From positions 1,054,001 through 1,118,000 of the forward strand of contig NZ_CP045293.1 of NCBI RefSeq assembly GCF_009363075.1: a stretch of 64,000 bases of DNA. Reading direction: 5' to 3'. The position numbers and the translations under genes were made by a program. Below, one piece after another: positions 17,971 through 27,661 of the stretch. This DNA comes from Paenibacillus guangzhouensis. Lineage in GTDB: Bacteria > Bacillota > Bacilli > Paenibacillales > Paenibacillaceae. The notes under the pieces are model-generated. The model did not search any database and had not been told where the DNA came from. It worked only from the letters and a program-made list of their open reading frames with translations. Each line of letters begins with the position of its first letter. Position 1 is the stretch's first letter.

Positions 17971-20538
17971 ATGTCGATACCTTCTAATTTAAGCGAATAT
18001 ATGAGCGTATTTATGGATGAGTTGGATGAACAAATTCAAATCATCGAAGAACAATTGCTGAAATTGGAAGTACAGGGTGGAGAGATCACAGTAATTCAGA
18101 CCTTATTCCGAGCTGCACATACCTTGAAGGGTTCTTCTGCGGCGATGGGGTTTGATGCTCTGAAAAATTTGACACATGGGATGGAGAATGTATTCGATCT
18201 CATTCGCAATCGTCAATTGGTCGTGGATTCCGCGCTGACCAGCGTCTTATTTCATGCAACAGACTATTTAAAGTTATTGCGGCATTCGCTGATCGAGGGA
18301 CAACAAGAATCAGTGGATATCGAACCGCTATTCGTCTTGCTGGAGCAAATCACACAGCAAAACTCACCAGAAAGCAAGCTCGCATATAACGCATTCACAA
18401 GGACAGGTGATGAAAATCAAAACTCCTCCGAACTTGTGATTGAACTGAACCGATATCAGCGTAATGTGGCGATGCAAGCACTGCGTAATCAACATGAGGT
18501 GTATTCCATCTACTGCCGAGTTCGCTCGGATGCTGTGATGAAATCAGTCAGGGCGCTTCTAGTTTATCAAGCTTTGTTAGAGAGCAGTGAAGTGATTGCT
18601 TCATTCCCTCCTGTGACAGAGATTGAAGATGAGAGCAATTTCCTAGGTGAGTTCATTTTCGTTGTTGTCACCAAAGAATCTCATGAGCTGCTCGAAGAGC
18701 GATTAAGTGAAATTTCACAGATTGAAGTTATGCACGTTGATCTGATAGACCAAGAAAAGTTGAATCAATGTGTGATGGAACCCTATGAAGATACACCGCG
18801 AAATCTTACATTGGATGATCAGCTCGGTGTGAAGTCTGAGTCTTTGGGCGGAAGCGAAACGCCGCAAGTGCGTCGATCTCAGACCGTTCGCGTCGATGTG
18901 GATCGATTAGAGCAGCTTCTTAATCTTGTAGGTGAATTAATTATTGATAATACAAGGTTGCATGAAGTTACGCATCGTATGATGCAGAAGCAGCACCGCG
19001 AAGATTCTGACCTCGCAACACTAAGCGACATAGCGAATCATTTCGGTCTCATCATTGGCGATCTGCAAGAAGGCATGATGAAGACGCGAATGCTGCCGAT
19101 CGAGCATCTATTCAATCGATTCCCGCGGATGGTTCGCGATATGGCGCAATCGACGAATAAAGAAATTGAATTTGTGATGGAAGGCAAAGAAACAGAGCTG
19201 GATCGTAAGCTGATCGAAGAGATAAGCGATCCCCTAATACATATATTGCGCAACGCTGCCGATCATGGCATTGAGTCGCCTGAAGAGCGAGTTCAGCTCG
19301 GCAAATCAAGAACAGGTAAGCTGCTATTGAGAGCAGCGCATCAAGATAATCAGATTATGATATCCGTTACGGACGACGGAAAAGGGATTGATCCGAACAA
19401 AGTCAAAATGTCCGCGATCCGTAAAGGGATTATCTCCGAGCATGAAGCAAATCAGATGACAGAGAATGAATTACAGCATTTAATATTCAGATCAGGGCTA
19501 TCAACTGCTGAGCAAGTCACCGATCTATCTGGCCGTGGTGTAGGCATGGATATTGTACGCGCGCACATCGAGAAGCTCAATGGTCTGATCGATATTCAAT
19601 CGACGGTTGACGTTGGGACATGCATGACCATTCGCCTCCCGCTTACCTTGGCGATTATCCGTGCACTCATGGTGGAATTAGGCGATAACATGTATGCCAT
19701 TCCATTGATGAATGTGGTGGAAATTGTTGCGCTGCAGCCTAATGAGATTAAGATTGCACATGGCAGAGAGGTCTGTTATATCCGAGGGAATGTCTATCCT
19801 TTCATGCGATTGGATCAGAAGCTTCGTGTTGCAAGTGCCCCACAGACTAGAGCGCAGTCTCGTCGTACGACCGTTATTATTGTCTCTTTCGGGGACAAGC
19901 AGATCTGCATTGCCGTAGATCGGACGCTAGGGAATCGTGAAATTGTTATGAAATCATTAGGAAACTATGTGGGCGAAGTGCCTTACATTTCAGGTTCTAC
20001 GATTACGGGTGACGGCGGTATCGCATTCGTATTGGATGTCCACGCCCTTGTGAATGAAGAAGGCAGCAAGATGATGACGACAAGCGAACAGACGTCGAAC
20101 AAGAACAATAGGGCAGCAGAAGTGACGACGTTCCGCCTTGCGGAACACCTCTTCGGCATTTCGGTGCATCAGGTTCGAGAGATCATTCCAGTGCCTGCAA
20201 TAGAAGGCATTCTGCACCCGTCTCCTTACGTTCAGGGAATGTTCCCGCTCCGAGGGGAGTACCTGCCGCTGCTGGATCTCCACCGAATGCTTCATCTGCA
20301 GCATCAGGAATTAACGAGCAAAGCTCGAATCATGGTCATGGATTCTAGTCGAGGTACCGTAGGGATTCAGATCGATCAAGTGATTGAAGTGACGACACTG
20401 GATGAAAATTCACGTGTGGAAGATATGCAAGGGGTAAATGAATCCTTAGGGATCGTAGGCGTATACAGCAAAAATGGACAATTAGTCACGCGACTGCAGC
20501 TCGATGAAATGATTAAAGAAACAATGAGCGAGTCTTAA
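17971..20538 (+). CDS. cheA: CheA-type histidine kinase with two CheW domains
   Basis: The 855-residue kinase has an N-terminal Hpt domain (AHTLKGSSAAMG, phospho-acceptor His50), a variable middle with a possible CheY-binding segment (about 170-265), a dimerisation helix pair from 303 (VDRLEQLLNLVGELI), and an ATPase domain with N box LRNAADHGIE, G1 DDGKGID and G2 SGRGVGMDIV. A regulatory CheW domain follows at about 555-690, and an extra one closes the protein (about 715-850, FRLAEHLFGISVHQVREI). ATG 17971 is 7 bases after AAGGAG. No cheY, cheB or cheR is adjacent. Confidence 0.92.
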   Translation: MSIPSNLSEYMSVFMDELDEQIQIIEEQLLKLEVQGGEITVIQTLFRAAHTLKGSSAAMGFDALKNLTHGMENVFDLIRNRQLVVDSALTSVLFHATDYLKLLRHSLIEGQQESVDIEPLFVLLEQITQQNSPESKLAYNAFTRTGDENQNSSELVIELNRYQRNVAMQALRNQHEVYSIYCRVRSDAVMKSVRALLVYQALLESSEVIASFPPVTEIEDESNFLGEFIFVVVTKESHELLEERLSEISQIEVMHVDLIDQEKLNQCVMEPYEDTPRNLTLDDQLGVKSESLGGSETPQVRRSQTVRVDVDRLEQLLNLVGELIIDNTRLHEVTHRMMQKQHREDSDLATLSDIANHFGLIIGDLQEGMMKTRMLPIEHLFNRFPRMVRDMAQSTNKEIEFVMEGKETELDRKLIEEISDPLIHILRNAADHGIESPEERVQLGKSRTGKLLLRAAHQDNQIMISVTDDGKGIDPNKVKMSAIRKGIISEHEANQMTENELQHLIFRSGLSTAEQVTDLSGRGVGMDIVRAHIEKLNGLIDIQSTVDVGTCMTIRLPLTLAIIRALMVELGDNMYAIPLMNVVEIVALQPNEIKIAHGREVCYIRGNVYPFMRLDQKLRVASAPQTRAQSRRTTVIIVSFGDKQICIAVDRTLGNREIVMKSLGNYVGEVPYISGSTITGDGGIAFVLDVHALVNEEGSKMMTTSEQTSNKNNRAAEVTTFRLAEHLFGISVHQVREIIPVPAIEGILHPSPYVQGMFPLRGEYLPLLDLHRMLHLQHQELTSKARIMVMDSSRGTVGIQIDQVIEVTTLDENSRVEDMQGVNESLGIVGVYSKNGQLVTRLQLDEMIKETMSES

Positions 20539-20561
20539 TTCGATCGAAGGGGTCATAGATC

Positions 20562-22181
20562 ATGAAATTTAAAATTAGTGCGAAATTAATTATTGTGTCG
20601 GTTATTCTACTCACGGTGCCGACGTTCTTTACTGGACTGACCGCATACAAAAATGCTAAGCATCATCTGGATGAAGTGGGCATGGTCAATCTCAAAAATA
20701 ACGCTCATATGGTATCTGAAATGATTGATGTGTTGAATGTCGGTGTGGAGAGCGGCCTCATTTCGCTAGAGGATGCACAGGAGCAAGTGAAGACGAGAAT
20801 ACTCGGGCCAAAGCAGGCGAATGGTACACGTCCGATTACGAATAAATTTGATCTTGGCGAATACGGATATCTATTTATTCTAGATGAGAAAGGAACGACT
20901 GTTGCCCATCCAAGCATGGAAGGGAAAAATATGTGGGATTCCACCGATAGCAATGGGAAATTCTTCGTTCGCGAGCAGGTGAATAAAGCGCAGTCGGGCG
21001 GCGGGTTTACTTATTTTGATTATAACTTACCGAATTCCGAAGAGATTGCGCAGAAAATCGTCTATTCTGAAAAAGCGCCACACTGGGGATGGATCATTTC
21101 CTCAGGATCGTATATGTCCAGCTTTAACAGCGGTGCGTCTAGCATTGCGACGAACTTAATCATTGCGTTTGCCATCACGTTGGTGGTAGGGATTTTAATC
21201 ATTATCTATCTATCAAGGCACATCACTAGACCGCTCAACATCATTGCTGAGCAGTTGGATCAGATTGCCAAAGGTAATCTATCGATGAAACCACTGCGGT
21301 TTAAAATGCGGACCAAAGATGAGGTTGAGCATTTAACGACATCAACCAACACGATGGTTGAGAAGCTGCGCGAGTTGGTTGGACGCATCATCATGTCATC
21401 ACAGAATGTTGCTGCAGCATCCGAAGAAATATCAGCTACCACGGAGGAAATTGCAGCTGGAGGTGTGCAGCAGTCTACGACCGTGAATGCCGTGACAGAG
21501 TTGTTCCGCGAGCATACGATGGCGATCAATGTTGTAGCACAGAACGCTGAGATGGCTGCTGAGCTATCGGATTCCACGCAAGACAAAGCGGAGCAAGGGG
21601 GTCGGGATGTACAGGATTCCGTCCACGCGATGAACAGCTTATCGAATCAAATGACACGATTGCAGAACGATTCAGAGCAAATTGGAGAAATCATTGAAGT
21701 CATTGATGAGATTGCTGAACAGACGAATTTACTCGCACTGAATGCTGCGATCGAAGCAGCAAGAGCTGGAGAGCAGGGCAGAGGATTCTCAGTGGTCGCC
21801 GATGAAGTTCGGAAGCTGGCGGAACGCAGCGGCGAGGCGACGAAGCGAATTGCTGGGATTATTAAAGACATGCAGCATAATATGGGACAGAGTGTTCACG
21901 CGGTGAACGGCGCTGTTTCCTTGACGGAACAAACAGGTCAGACATTTAATGCCATTCTGGATCAAGTGGTCGGCATGGCGAGACAAGTTACGGAGATTGC
22001 TGCTGCAAGTGAAGAGCAAGCTGCGCAATCGCAGGAGATGATGAACTCGATCGAGAGCATTGCAGTTGTCAGTCACGAATCAGCAGCAGCGGCGGAACAG
22101 ACAGCTAGTTCCAGTCAAGAGCTAGCGCGGTTAGCGGAAGAATTGAACGATATGGTAGCAAGCTTCAGATTAACTGAATAA
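20562..22181 (+). CDS. Methyl-accepting chemotaxis protein with Cache sensor domain
   Basis: The 539-residue receptor has a first membrane helix (about 7-28), an extracellular Cache-type sensor ([20 protein letters not shown], then [10 protein letters not shown]), a second helix (about 195-216), a HAMP domain and a long coiled-coil signalling domain with the hairpin tip [20 protein letters not shown]. It directly follows cheA, so it is the likely partner receptor. The ligand is unknown; Cache domains commonly bind small organic molecules. A strong terminator ends the cluster. Confidence 0.94.
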   Translation: MKFKISAKLIIVSVILLTVPTFFTGLTAYKNAKHHLDEVGMVNLKNNAHMVSEMIDVLNVGVESGLISLEDAQEQVKTRILGPKQANGTRPITNKFDLGEYGYLFILDEKGTTVAHPSMEGKNMWDSTDSNGKFFVREQVNKAQSGGGFTYFDYNLPNSEEIAQKIVYSEKAPHWGWIISSGSYMSSFNSGASSIATNLIIAFAITLVVGILIIIYLSRHITRPLNIIAEQLDQIAKGNLSMKPLRFKMRTKDEVEHLTTSTNTMVEKLRELVGRIIMSSQNVAAASEEISATTEEIAAGGVQQSTTVNAVTELFREHTMAINVVAQNAEMAAELSDSTQDKAEQGGRDVQDSVHAMNSLSNQMTRLQNDSEQIGEIIEVIDEIAEQTNLLALNAAIEAARAGEQGRGFSVVADEVRKLAERSGEATKRIAGIIKDMQHNMGQSVHAVNGAVSLTEQTGQTFNAILDQVVGMARQVTEIAAASEEQAAQSQEMMNSIESIAVVSHESAAAAEQTASSSQELARLAEELNDMVASFRLTE

Positions 22182-22204
22182 GCGGAGAAAAGGCCAAAGA
22201 CTCT

Positions 22205-22242
22205 GAGCATGAATTTCGATTCATGCTCGGGGTTATTTTTTT
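22205..22242 (+). terminator. Rho-independent terminator after the MCP gene
   Basis: GAGCATGAAT-TTCG-ATTCATGCTC forms a 10-bp stem with a stable TTCG tetraloop, followed by GGGGTTATTTTTTT. Confidence 0.92.
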
Positions 22243-22344
22243 CGATTTTATAAGGTTACGTAAGTGTTTTGATTTTCCAGCATTATGAAGTAGTTCATAG
22301 CGTTCCTAACAGTTTTCTAACAAAATCCTTATGATAGACGCAAT

Positions 22345-22351
22345 TGTCGAA
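22345..22351 (+). promoter_or_regulatory. Possible Spo0A box before the response-regulator gene
   Basis: TGTCGAA matches the core 0A-box consensus. It lies about 110 bp before the response-regulator start, next to AT-rich promoter-like DNA. A 7-mer match alone is weak evidence. Confidence 0.3.
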
Positions 22352-22460
22352 ATATAGTATATTGGGGGTACAAATTAATAAGAATTTAAAGTAATTATGA
22401 GGTATGTGTTAAGAATTTTACGCAAATATGTAAAAATTTGTCATTAAGGGTGATCTTCTT

Positions 22461-23168
22461 ATGGATAAAGTACTTATTATCGAAGACGATAATATGATTG
22501 GTGAGATGCTAACGATGTACTTATCGGAAGAGGGCTACGCCGTAAAGAGAGTGGATACGGGCTTAGATGGCATGCTCGAATTAGAGTTGTTCCGACCGGA
22601 CGTCATTCTATTGGATTTAGTTCTTCCGGATATCAATGGGATTGAATTATGCAGTAAATTGCGTGACGTAACACTTGCTCCTATCATCGTCGTCTCGCTG
22701 AAGATGGAGGTTGCAGATCGGATTAATGCATTGCAAGCGGGTGCGGATGATTTCCTGTGTAAACCGTTCAGTATGCGAGAGCTTACGGCAAGGATTAATG
22801 CGAATATCAGGCGTATGCATTTGTTGGAACAGTCGATAGCAGATCGTGGTGAATTGGGGAAGATGTCAGATGACTCAGAGAGCTTGATCACATTGGATCC
22901 AGAACGCAGATCGCTCTATGTGAATCATCGGTATATTGAGACAACATTTTCGGAATTCGAGATTATGAAGCTATTCTGTGCGAATCAAGGAAAAGTATAT
23001 ACGAGAGAGGAGCTGATTAATGCGCTGCGTGGGTTCGATTCTTTCGTGACAGATCGAGCAATTGATGTTCATATTGCGAATCTTAGGAAGAAGATTGAAG
23101 GCAATCCCAAAGAACCTAGATTTATTAAGACCGTATGGGGGGTAGGTTATAAATTTAATGTGGAATAA
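22461..23168 (+). CDS. OmpR-family response regulator
   Basis: The 235-residue protein has an N-terminal receiver (acidic pair in IIEDDNMIG, phospho-Asp in DVILLDLVLPDINGIEL, Lys in CKPFSMREL) and a C-terminal winged-helix DNA-binding domain (VYTREELINALRGFD, VDVHIANLRKKIE-like, TVWGVGYKF). It lies alone behind about 220 bp of promoter DNA and converges on the hybrid kinase. That suggests, but does not prove, that the kinase with its C-terminal Hpt phosphorylates it. Confidence 0.9.
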   Translation: MDKVLIIEDDNMIGEMLTMYLSEEGYAVKRVDTGLDGMLELELFRPDVILLDLVLPDINGIELCSKLRDVTLAPIIVVSLKMEVADRINALQAGADDFLCKPFSMRELTARINANIRRMHLLEQSIADRGELGKMSDDSESLITLDPERRSLYVNHRYIETTFSEFEIMKLFCANQGKVYTREELINALRGFDSFVTDRAIDVHIANLRKKIEGNPKEPRFIKTVWGVGYKFNVE

Positions 23169-23169
23169 G

Positions 23170-23210
23170 AACACGAACAACACTGTATCATCTACAGTGT
23201 TGTTCGTGTT
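23170..23210. terminator. Convergent hairpin between regulator and kinase genes
   Basis: An 18-bp perfect stem (AACACGAACAACACTGTA and its complement) with loop TCATC lies just after the regulator stop. It overlaps the final codons and stop of the minus-strand kinase gene. It can act on both strands. T runs are short, so efficiency is uncertain. Confidence 0.75.
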
Positions 23211-26200
23211 ATATATTGATCTATCGCATGCAATATACGTGTTAATTGATCAGATAGTTCTCGCAGGATAAGTTCAAATCCAGGGTTATCCGTGGCTCTG
23301 CCTTCCTTAAGCCATAGTTCGACCTGATTCGCAGCTTCGTATAGTTGCTGTGCTGATAGATTCCCCGCAGTGCCCTTCAATGTATGAATCATCCGCTTCG
23401 TCGTATCAAGGTCTTCATGTTCGATCATATCCATGAAACGCGCAATGAAGAATTTGTATTCATCATGGAACGTCGTTAACATCCGGCTAAGAATATGCAC
23501 TTTGCCATTTAATCGATGAATCGCTTGTTCCACATGGATGCCATGATCCTCAAGGATTTGAAATGGATGATCACGTTCGAGTAAGACATCCTCATTCTTC
23601 CTCTCTATTGCTCCGTTCATCGAACTTCCTCCAAGCCATTTGTCCAACGTTAAGAACATCTGTCTGACATCAATTGGCTTCTGGATCATATCATTCATTC
23701 CTGCCGCAAAATACTGCTCACGATCCTTCTGAAAAACGTTCGCGGACATGGCGATGATCGGCAATTGCTGATAAACGGGGTTACTACGGATCCGCTTCGT
23801 TGCTTCCAGTCCGTCCATCTCCGGCATATGGATGTCCATGAGGATGAGATCCCACTCCAATGGTTCTAGCAACAGCAACACCTGACGCCCATTTTCTGCG
23901 ACTCCAACGGAATATCCACGGCTTTCTAACAATTCGACCGCAATTTGCTGGTTAATCTCATGATCTTCTGCCAGAAGTATTCGATAAGGTCGATGGGTTG
24001 CGGCAGCGATCTCTTGGTGGGAAGCGACGTCATTGCTGTCATATCTGCTGTGATCCACGATGCTGCTGAGAATGTGATGAAGCTTCACAATATGGACTGG
24101 CTTCAATAGAACTGCATCGGGACGCATCTGATCCGGCAGGGAGAAGACAGCTTCTCTTCCTGGCGTTGTTGTCATGAGCACCGAGAGTACGCCAAGACAA
24201 CGTGTGAGCTTCTGCATCCGTACCCACGTCTCTTCGCCGTACATATCTGCTGCATCCATATCAAGAATAACGATGTCAGCTTGATTCCCCAAGGTCGACA
24301 TCCATTTCGTTGCTTCTTTCCAAGAGGAACAGGTATAAACGGTATGTCCCAACGACTCCAGCATGGATCTCATATGATCGCTTAGCTCCGATTGATCGGA
24401 CACGAACAGTACTTTCCTCGCCATAATCTTGTTGATAGAGGGGAGAAGCGTATCATCGTAATCTTGGACCAGTCGAAGTGGTATGGTAAAAGAGAAGGTA
24501 CTGCCTACCCTGAACTCGCTCTGCAGTTCTAAGTTCCCATGCATGATCTCTACGAGTTTCTTGGAAATGACAAGCCCGAGCCCCGTTCCACCATATTTAC
24601 GGCTGGTAGAGTTGTCAGCTTGGGAGAAAGGTTCGAATAGGCTGCGCTGTTGTGCCTCGGAGATGCCAATCCCCGTATCGATAATCGAGAATTTGATCTC
24701 GATGGATTCTGCCGTACGCTTTGTATTCTCGGCACGAATACATACCATCCCATGATTCGTAAATTTAACTGCGTTGCTGATCAGGTTCAGGAGGACTTGC
24801 TCGAGCCGTAAGGGATCACCTAGAACATAAGTCGGCCAATCACGCGGTAGATCCATGAGGAGCACCAGGTTCTTTTTGGCTTGGAGCATACTGCTTGTCT
24901 CCGAGAGTTTATCGAATAAGTCATATAGATTGATTTTAGTTTCTTCGACTTCGATTTTCCCTGCTTCAATCTTAGAGAAATCCAGTATCTCGTTAATGAT
25001 GCGAAGCAAGGTCTGTGAAGAAGATAATATTTTGCGCAAATAATCTTGCTGTATAGATGTCATGCCCGTCTTTTGAACCAATTGTGTAAGCCCGATGATC
25101 CCATTCAGGGGCGTTCGAAGCTCATGGCTCATCATCGCGAGGAATGCACTTTTGGCATGATTCGCTGCTTCCGCCGCTTTTTTCGCGTCTATTAACTCGG
25201 CTTGATCTCGCTTCTGTTCAGAGATGTCGCGGCAGATCCGAATGTATCCGATAATGTTCCCGTTATGATCCAGCATTTTATTGACATTCACGGAGATCGG
25301 AATACGTGTGCCATTCTTATGTACGTATAAAGCTTCAGCATCATAGGAATTCAGTTGATTCTCATCGAATATCGCTTGAAAAACGCTTGTATCAGGTGGA
25401 ATGCTCCTCCCGAGCTCGGCAGAGAGTCTTGCGGCTTGCTGTGCAATCGTGTCGGGATCTTGCAGCAGCATAATATTTGCTTTATTGACGACTTCCTTGG
25501 ACGAATAACCCAGCATTTTCTCGGCCGTCTTGCTGAAATAGGTAATCTGGAAATGAGGGTCGACGACAATAATGGCATAATCATTCTGATTAATAATCGC
25601 TTCGCCTGTAATAAATTTCTGTGTAAGGTTTGTGAGAAAAGGAAATCTCTGCAAATAATAAGCGAGCAGCAGATAGGTAACGATAACCGTAACAAGGATG
25701 CATAATGTGAAATAGAAAAATAAGGTCCGTGAATAGTCATTCAAATCCTGTAAAGATATTTCCGTTGGTGTGCTCACCGCAACAGACCACTTCGTCAGCG
25801 GCACGGGCGCATAGCTAATGAACTCTTCTTGCCGCATCGTCTCTATACAATCTGCACCAGCCTGCTGCGCCTTCATCTTTGTGAGGATGGATTGCAGGCC
25901 AGGACTTGCATCGGGAAACTTACGATCCAGGGTATAGGTGAAACCAGGATAATAGATGATTTCGCCATTGGCGTCGACCATAAAATGATACCCAATACTT
26001 CCTTTATGGTAGGGTTTCATAATCTCCGGGAACGTATCGAGGAGGATGTCGACCGCGACATAACCAATGGTATGGCCTTGGTCTTGAATACGATGGGCGA
26101 CACTTACCACCCATTTCCCTGTAAATGCATCCAAATAAGGTTGGCTGTATGTCGTGTCATCGGTCACCGATGTTTTGGCATACCACCCGCGCGAGGTAAT

Positions 26201-26653
26201 CTCGAAGGTAGGTCTGGATATTCGGCCCCCATTCCCGACGAAAAAGTTGCCTTTCTCACTTGCGATCCACACTAACGATAATCGGTCATCCATCGCAGCG
26301 GTTGCATTTAAGGAAGTCATGACATCGCGATAATCTGGATTGTGAACGACTTCCAGGTGGGAGTTCGTCGTTTTCAGCAGCCGAATCGTTGAAGGATCGG
26401 CCGTCATCTGTTCAACAGTCGCGCCAAATTTCTCGAATAACGCATTGACTTTCTCCGCAATAGAGCTGCTCTCTGCTGTGAGGGAGTTCTGGACATCCTG
26501 AATAATAATTTCTTTCGTCTGATAATAGATAATAATGGCTGTGAACGAGGAGATGACCATCATGCAGACGAGGATAATGATGGATAATTTTAACGACACA
26601 CGGTCGAATCTCAAGATGCCTCTTCGCATGGAAGGGCGAAGTTTATTTTGCAT
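23192..26653 (-). CDS. Hybrid sensor histidine kinase with Cache, PAS, two receivers and Hpt
   Basis: In order, the 1153 residues hold a membrane helix (about 25-46), an extracellular double-Cache-like sensor, a second helix (about 315-340), a PAS domain, HisKA with SHELRTPLNG, an ATPase domain (NLISNAVKFTNHG, GTGLGLVISKKLVE), a first receiver, a complete second receiver (AEDHEINQQ, LILMDIHMPEMDG, QKPID) and a C-terminal Hpt (IHTLKGTAGNLS). The first receiver keeps VILDMD and LLKPV but has SD in place of the acidic pair, so it may be impaired. The start is ATG 26653, 6 bases after AGGTAGG; ATG 26659 is too close. Confidence 0.92.
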   Translation of the reverse strand: MQNKLRPSMRRGILRFDRVSLKLSIIILVCMMVISSFTAIIIYYQTKEIIIQDVQNSLTAESSSIAEKVNALFEKFGATVEQMTADPSTIRLLKTTNSHLEVVHNPDYRDVMTSLNATAAMDDRLSLVWIASEKGNFFVGNGGRISRPTFEITSRGWYAKTSVTDDTTYSQPYLDAFTGKWVVSVAHRIQDQGHTIGYVAVDILLDTFPEIMKPYHKGSIGYHFMVDANGEIIYYPGFTYTLDRKFPDASPGLQSILTKMKAQQAGADCIETMRQEEFISYAPVPLTKWSVAVSTPTEISLQDLNDYSRTLFFYFTLCILVTVIVTYLLLAYYLQRFPFLTNLTQKFITGEAIINQNDYAIIVVDPHFQITYFSKTAEKMLGYSSKEVVNKANIMLLQDPDTIAQQAARLSAELGRSIPPDTSVFQAIFDENQLNSYDAEALYVHKNGTRIPISVNVNKMLDHNGNIIGYIRICRDISEQKRDQAELIDAKKAAEAANHAKSAFLAMMSHELRTPLNGIIGLTQLVQKTGMTSIQQDYLRKILSSSQTLLRIINEILDFSKIEAGKIEVEETKINLYDLFDKLSETSSMLQAKKNLVLLMDLPRDWPTYVLGDPLRLEQVLLNLISNAVKFTNHGMVCIRAENTKRTAESIEIKFSIIDTGIGISEAQQRSLFEPFSQADNSTSRKYGGTGLGLVISKKLVEIMHGNLELQSEFRVGSTFSFTIPLRLVQDYDDTLLPSINKIMARKVLFVSDQSELSDHMRSMLESLGHTVYTCSSWKEATKWMSTLGNQADIVILDMDAADMYGEETWVRMQKLTRCLGVLSVLMTTTPGREAVFSLPDQMRPDAVLLKPVHIVKLHHILSSIVDHSRYDSNDVASHQEIAAATHRPYRILLAEDHEINQQIAVELLESRGYSVGVAENGRQVLLLLEPLEWDLILMDIHMPEMDGLEATKRIRSNPVYQQLPIIAMSANVFQKDREQYFAAGMNDMIQKPIDVRQMFLTLDKWLGGSSMNGAIERKNEDVLLERDHPFQILEDHGIHVEQAIHRLNGKVHILSRMLTTFHDEYKFFIARFMDMIEHEDLDTTKRMIHTLKGTAGNLSAQQLYEAANQVELWLKEGRATDNPGFELILRELSDQLTRILHAIDQYITRTTL

Positions 26654-26751
26654 AGTCATCCTACCTTTGCTGGACAGTCGATCGAAGTAGATTATTGGCT
26701 AATTATAGCATTAGAGGAAGCGGGCGCCTATCTTTTCTTCGGCTGCCGCAC

Positions 26752-26757
26752 TATACT
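26752..26757 (+). promoter_or_regulatory. Candidate -10 element of the small membrane-protein gene
   Basis: TATACT lies 38 bp before the TTG start at 26795, with AAGGAGAGG in between. This supports the shorter gene model over a start at 26648, which would overlap the kinase gene. Confidence 0.4.
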
Positions 26758-26794
26758 AGAATCATTGGATCAAGTAAGGAGAGGCGGGGGCAAA

Positions 26795-27076
26795 TTGCGA
26801 CAGAATATAGTGAGCCGTATTTTGCAGATATTCGGATTCGTCGTTATTGGCGTGTCTTTGCTTATGGGGTTTTTCCTCGCGGTAGCAAGCGGACATAACG
26901 GATTCGCTCTTGCAGCGGTCATGGTATTAATCAAATGGTGGGCATATGGCGCAATCATCGGGCTTGCATTTATCGGACTCGCAGAGATCGTCAAGCTGCT
27001 GCAATCCATTCACGACAGATTAGAACGGTCGGATCACAGTGACATGGGGATGGTAGAGGAGATCGAATTGGACTAA
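26795..27076 (+). CDS. Small membrane protein of unknown function
   Basis: The 93-residue product has two hydrophobic helices (IFGFVVIGVSLLMGFFLAV and a second segment from ALAAVMVLIKWW to FIGLAEIV) and a charged C-terminal tail. I do not recognise the family. The frame is open from 26648, but that start overlaps the divergent kinase gene and lacks a ribosome site. TTG 26795 follows AAGGAGAGG and a TATACT box. It closes the signalling insert before rplS. Confidence 0.6.
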   Translation: MRQNIVSRILQIFGFVVIGVSLLMGFFLAVASGHNGFALAAVMVLIKWWAYGAIIGLAFIGLAEIVKLLQSIHDRLERSDHSDMGMVEEIELD

Positions 27077-27096
27077 GACAGCATCAAAGAAATGAC

Positions 27097-27125
27097 TTGT
27101 GTTCGGTTGTAAAATATGATATTAT
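27097..27125 (+). promoter_or_regulatory. Promoter of rplS
   Basis: TTGTGT (27097-27102) and TATTAT (27120-27125) are separated by 17 bp. This places the transcription start near 27132, just before the structured leader, and explains how rplS stays expressed although detached from trmD. Confidence 0.65.
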
Positions 27126-27134
27126 ATCATTTGT

Positions 27135-27210
27135 GTTAATTCGGTGGTCCTCTACGGACGATGAGGCGGAGCAACAGCTCCCTGAGACGTATGAACACCT
27201 GAGTGGAAGG
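27135..27210 (+). ncRNA. Probable L19 leader RNA (ribosomal-protein autoregulation)
   Basis: The untranslated leader has short paired elements: GGTGGTCCTC, GTCCTCTACGGAC (hairpin GTCC-GGAC), GGAGCAACAGCTCC (GGAG-CTCC hairpin) and a closing CACC near the ribosome site. A structured L19 leader upstream of rplS is known in low-GC Firmicutes. Binding of L19 to repress its own gene is inferred from that family. Boundaries are approximate. Confidence 0.65.
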
Positions 27211-27222
27211 AGGGAGTCATAG

Positions 27223-27564
27223 ATGAATATCGTACAAGCGATTACTCAAGAACAACTTCGTAAAGACTTGCCAAGCTTTCGTCCTGGAGACACTTTAAAA
27301 GTACACGTTAAAGTTATCGAGGGATCCCGTGAGCGTATCCAGCTTTTCGAAGGTGTTGTGATTAAACGTCGTGGAGGCGGAATCAGTGAGACTTTTACAG
27401 TTCGTAAAATTTCTTACGGTGTAGGTGTGGAAAGAACTTTCCCGCTTCATTCCCCAAAAATCGATAAAATCGAAGTGGCTCGCCGTGGTAAAGTGCGTCG
27501 TGCGAAGCTTTATTATCTTCGTAACCTACGCGGTAAAGCAGCGAGAATTAAAGAGATTCGTTAA
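27223..27564 (+). CDS. rplS: 50S ribosomal protein L19
   Basis: L19 lies at the 30S-50S interface. The 113 residues contain [36 protein letters not shown] and the conserved C-terminal [17 protein letters not shown]. The ATG follows GGAAGGAGGGAG. It has its own promoter and leader and is cut off from rpsP-trmD by the 10-kb insert. Confidence 0.98.
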   Translation: MNIVQAITQEQLRKDLPSFRPGDTLKVHVKVIEGSRERIQLFEGVVIKRRGGGISETFTVRKISYGVGVERTFPLHSPKIDKIEVARRGKVRRAKLYYLRNLRGKAARIKEIR

Positions 27565-27570
27565 TGTAAG

Positions 27571-27602
27571 ACCAAGGGGCTTGTTACAACAAGCTCCTTT
27601 CG
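27571..27602 (+). terminator. Hairpin after rplS
   Basis: AAGGGGCTTGTT pairs with AACAAGCTCCTT (12 bp, one G-U) around ACA, with a short T stretch. It is a probable weak terminator. Confidence 0.6.
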
Positions 27603-27661
27603 CATGTATAGCGGTATGAATACGCTTTGAAATAGGGAATGTACTATAAGGAGGGAAAGCG

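Noticed and set aside
26648-27076. 142-codon version of the small membrane protein
   Set aside because: The start overlaps the divergent kinase gene and lacks a ribosome site; the N-terminal part is not protein-like. TTG 26795 is better supported.
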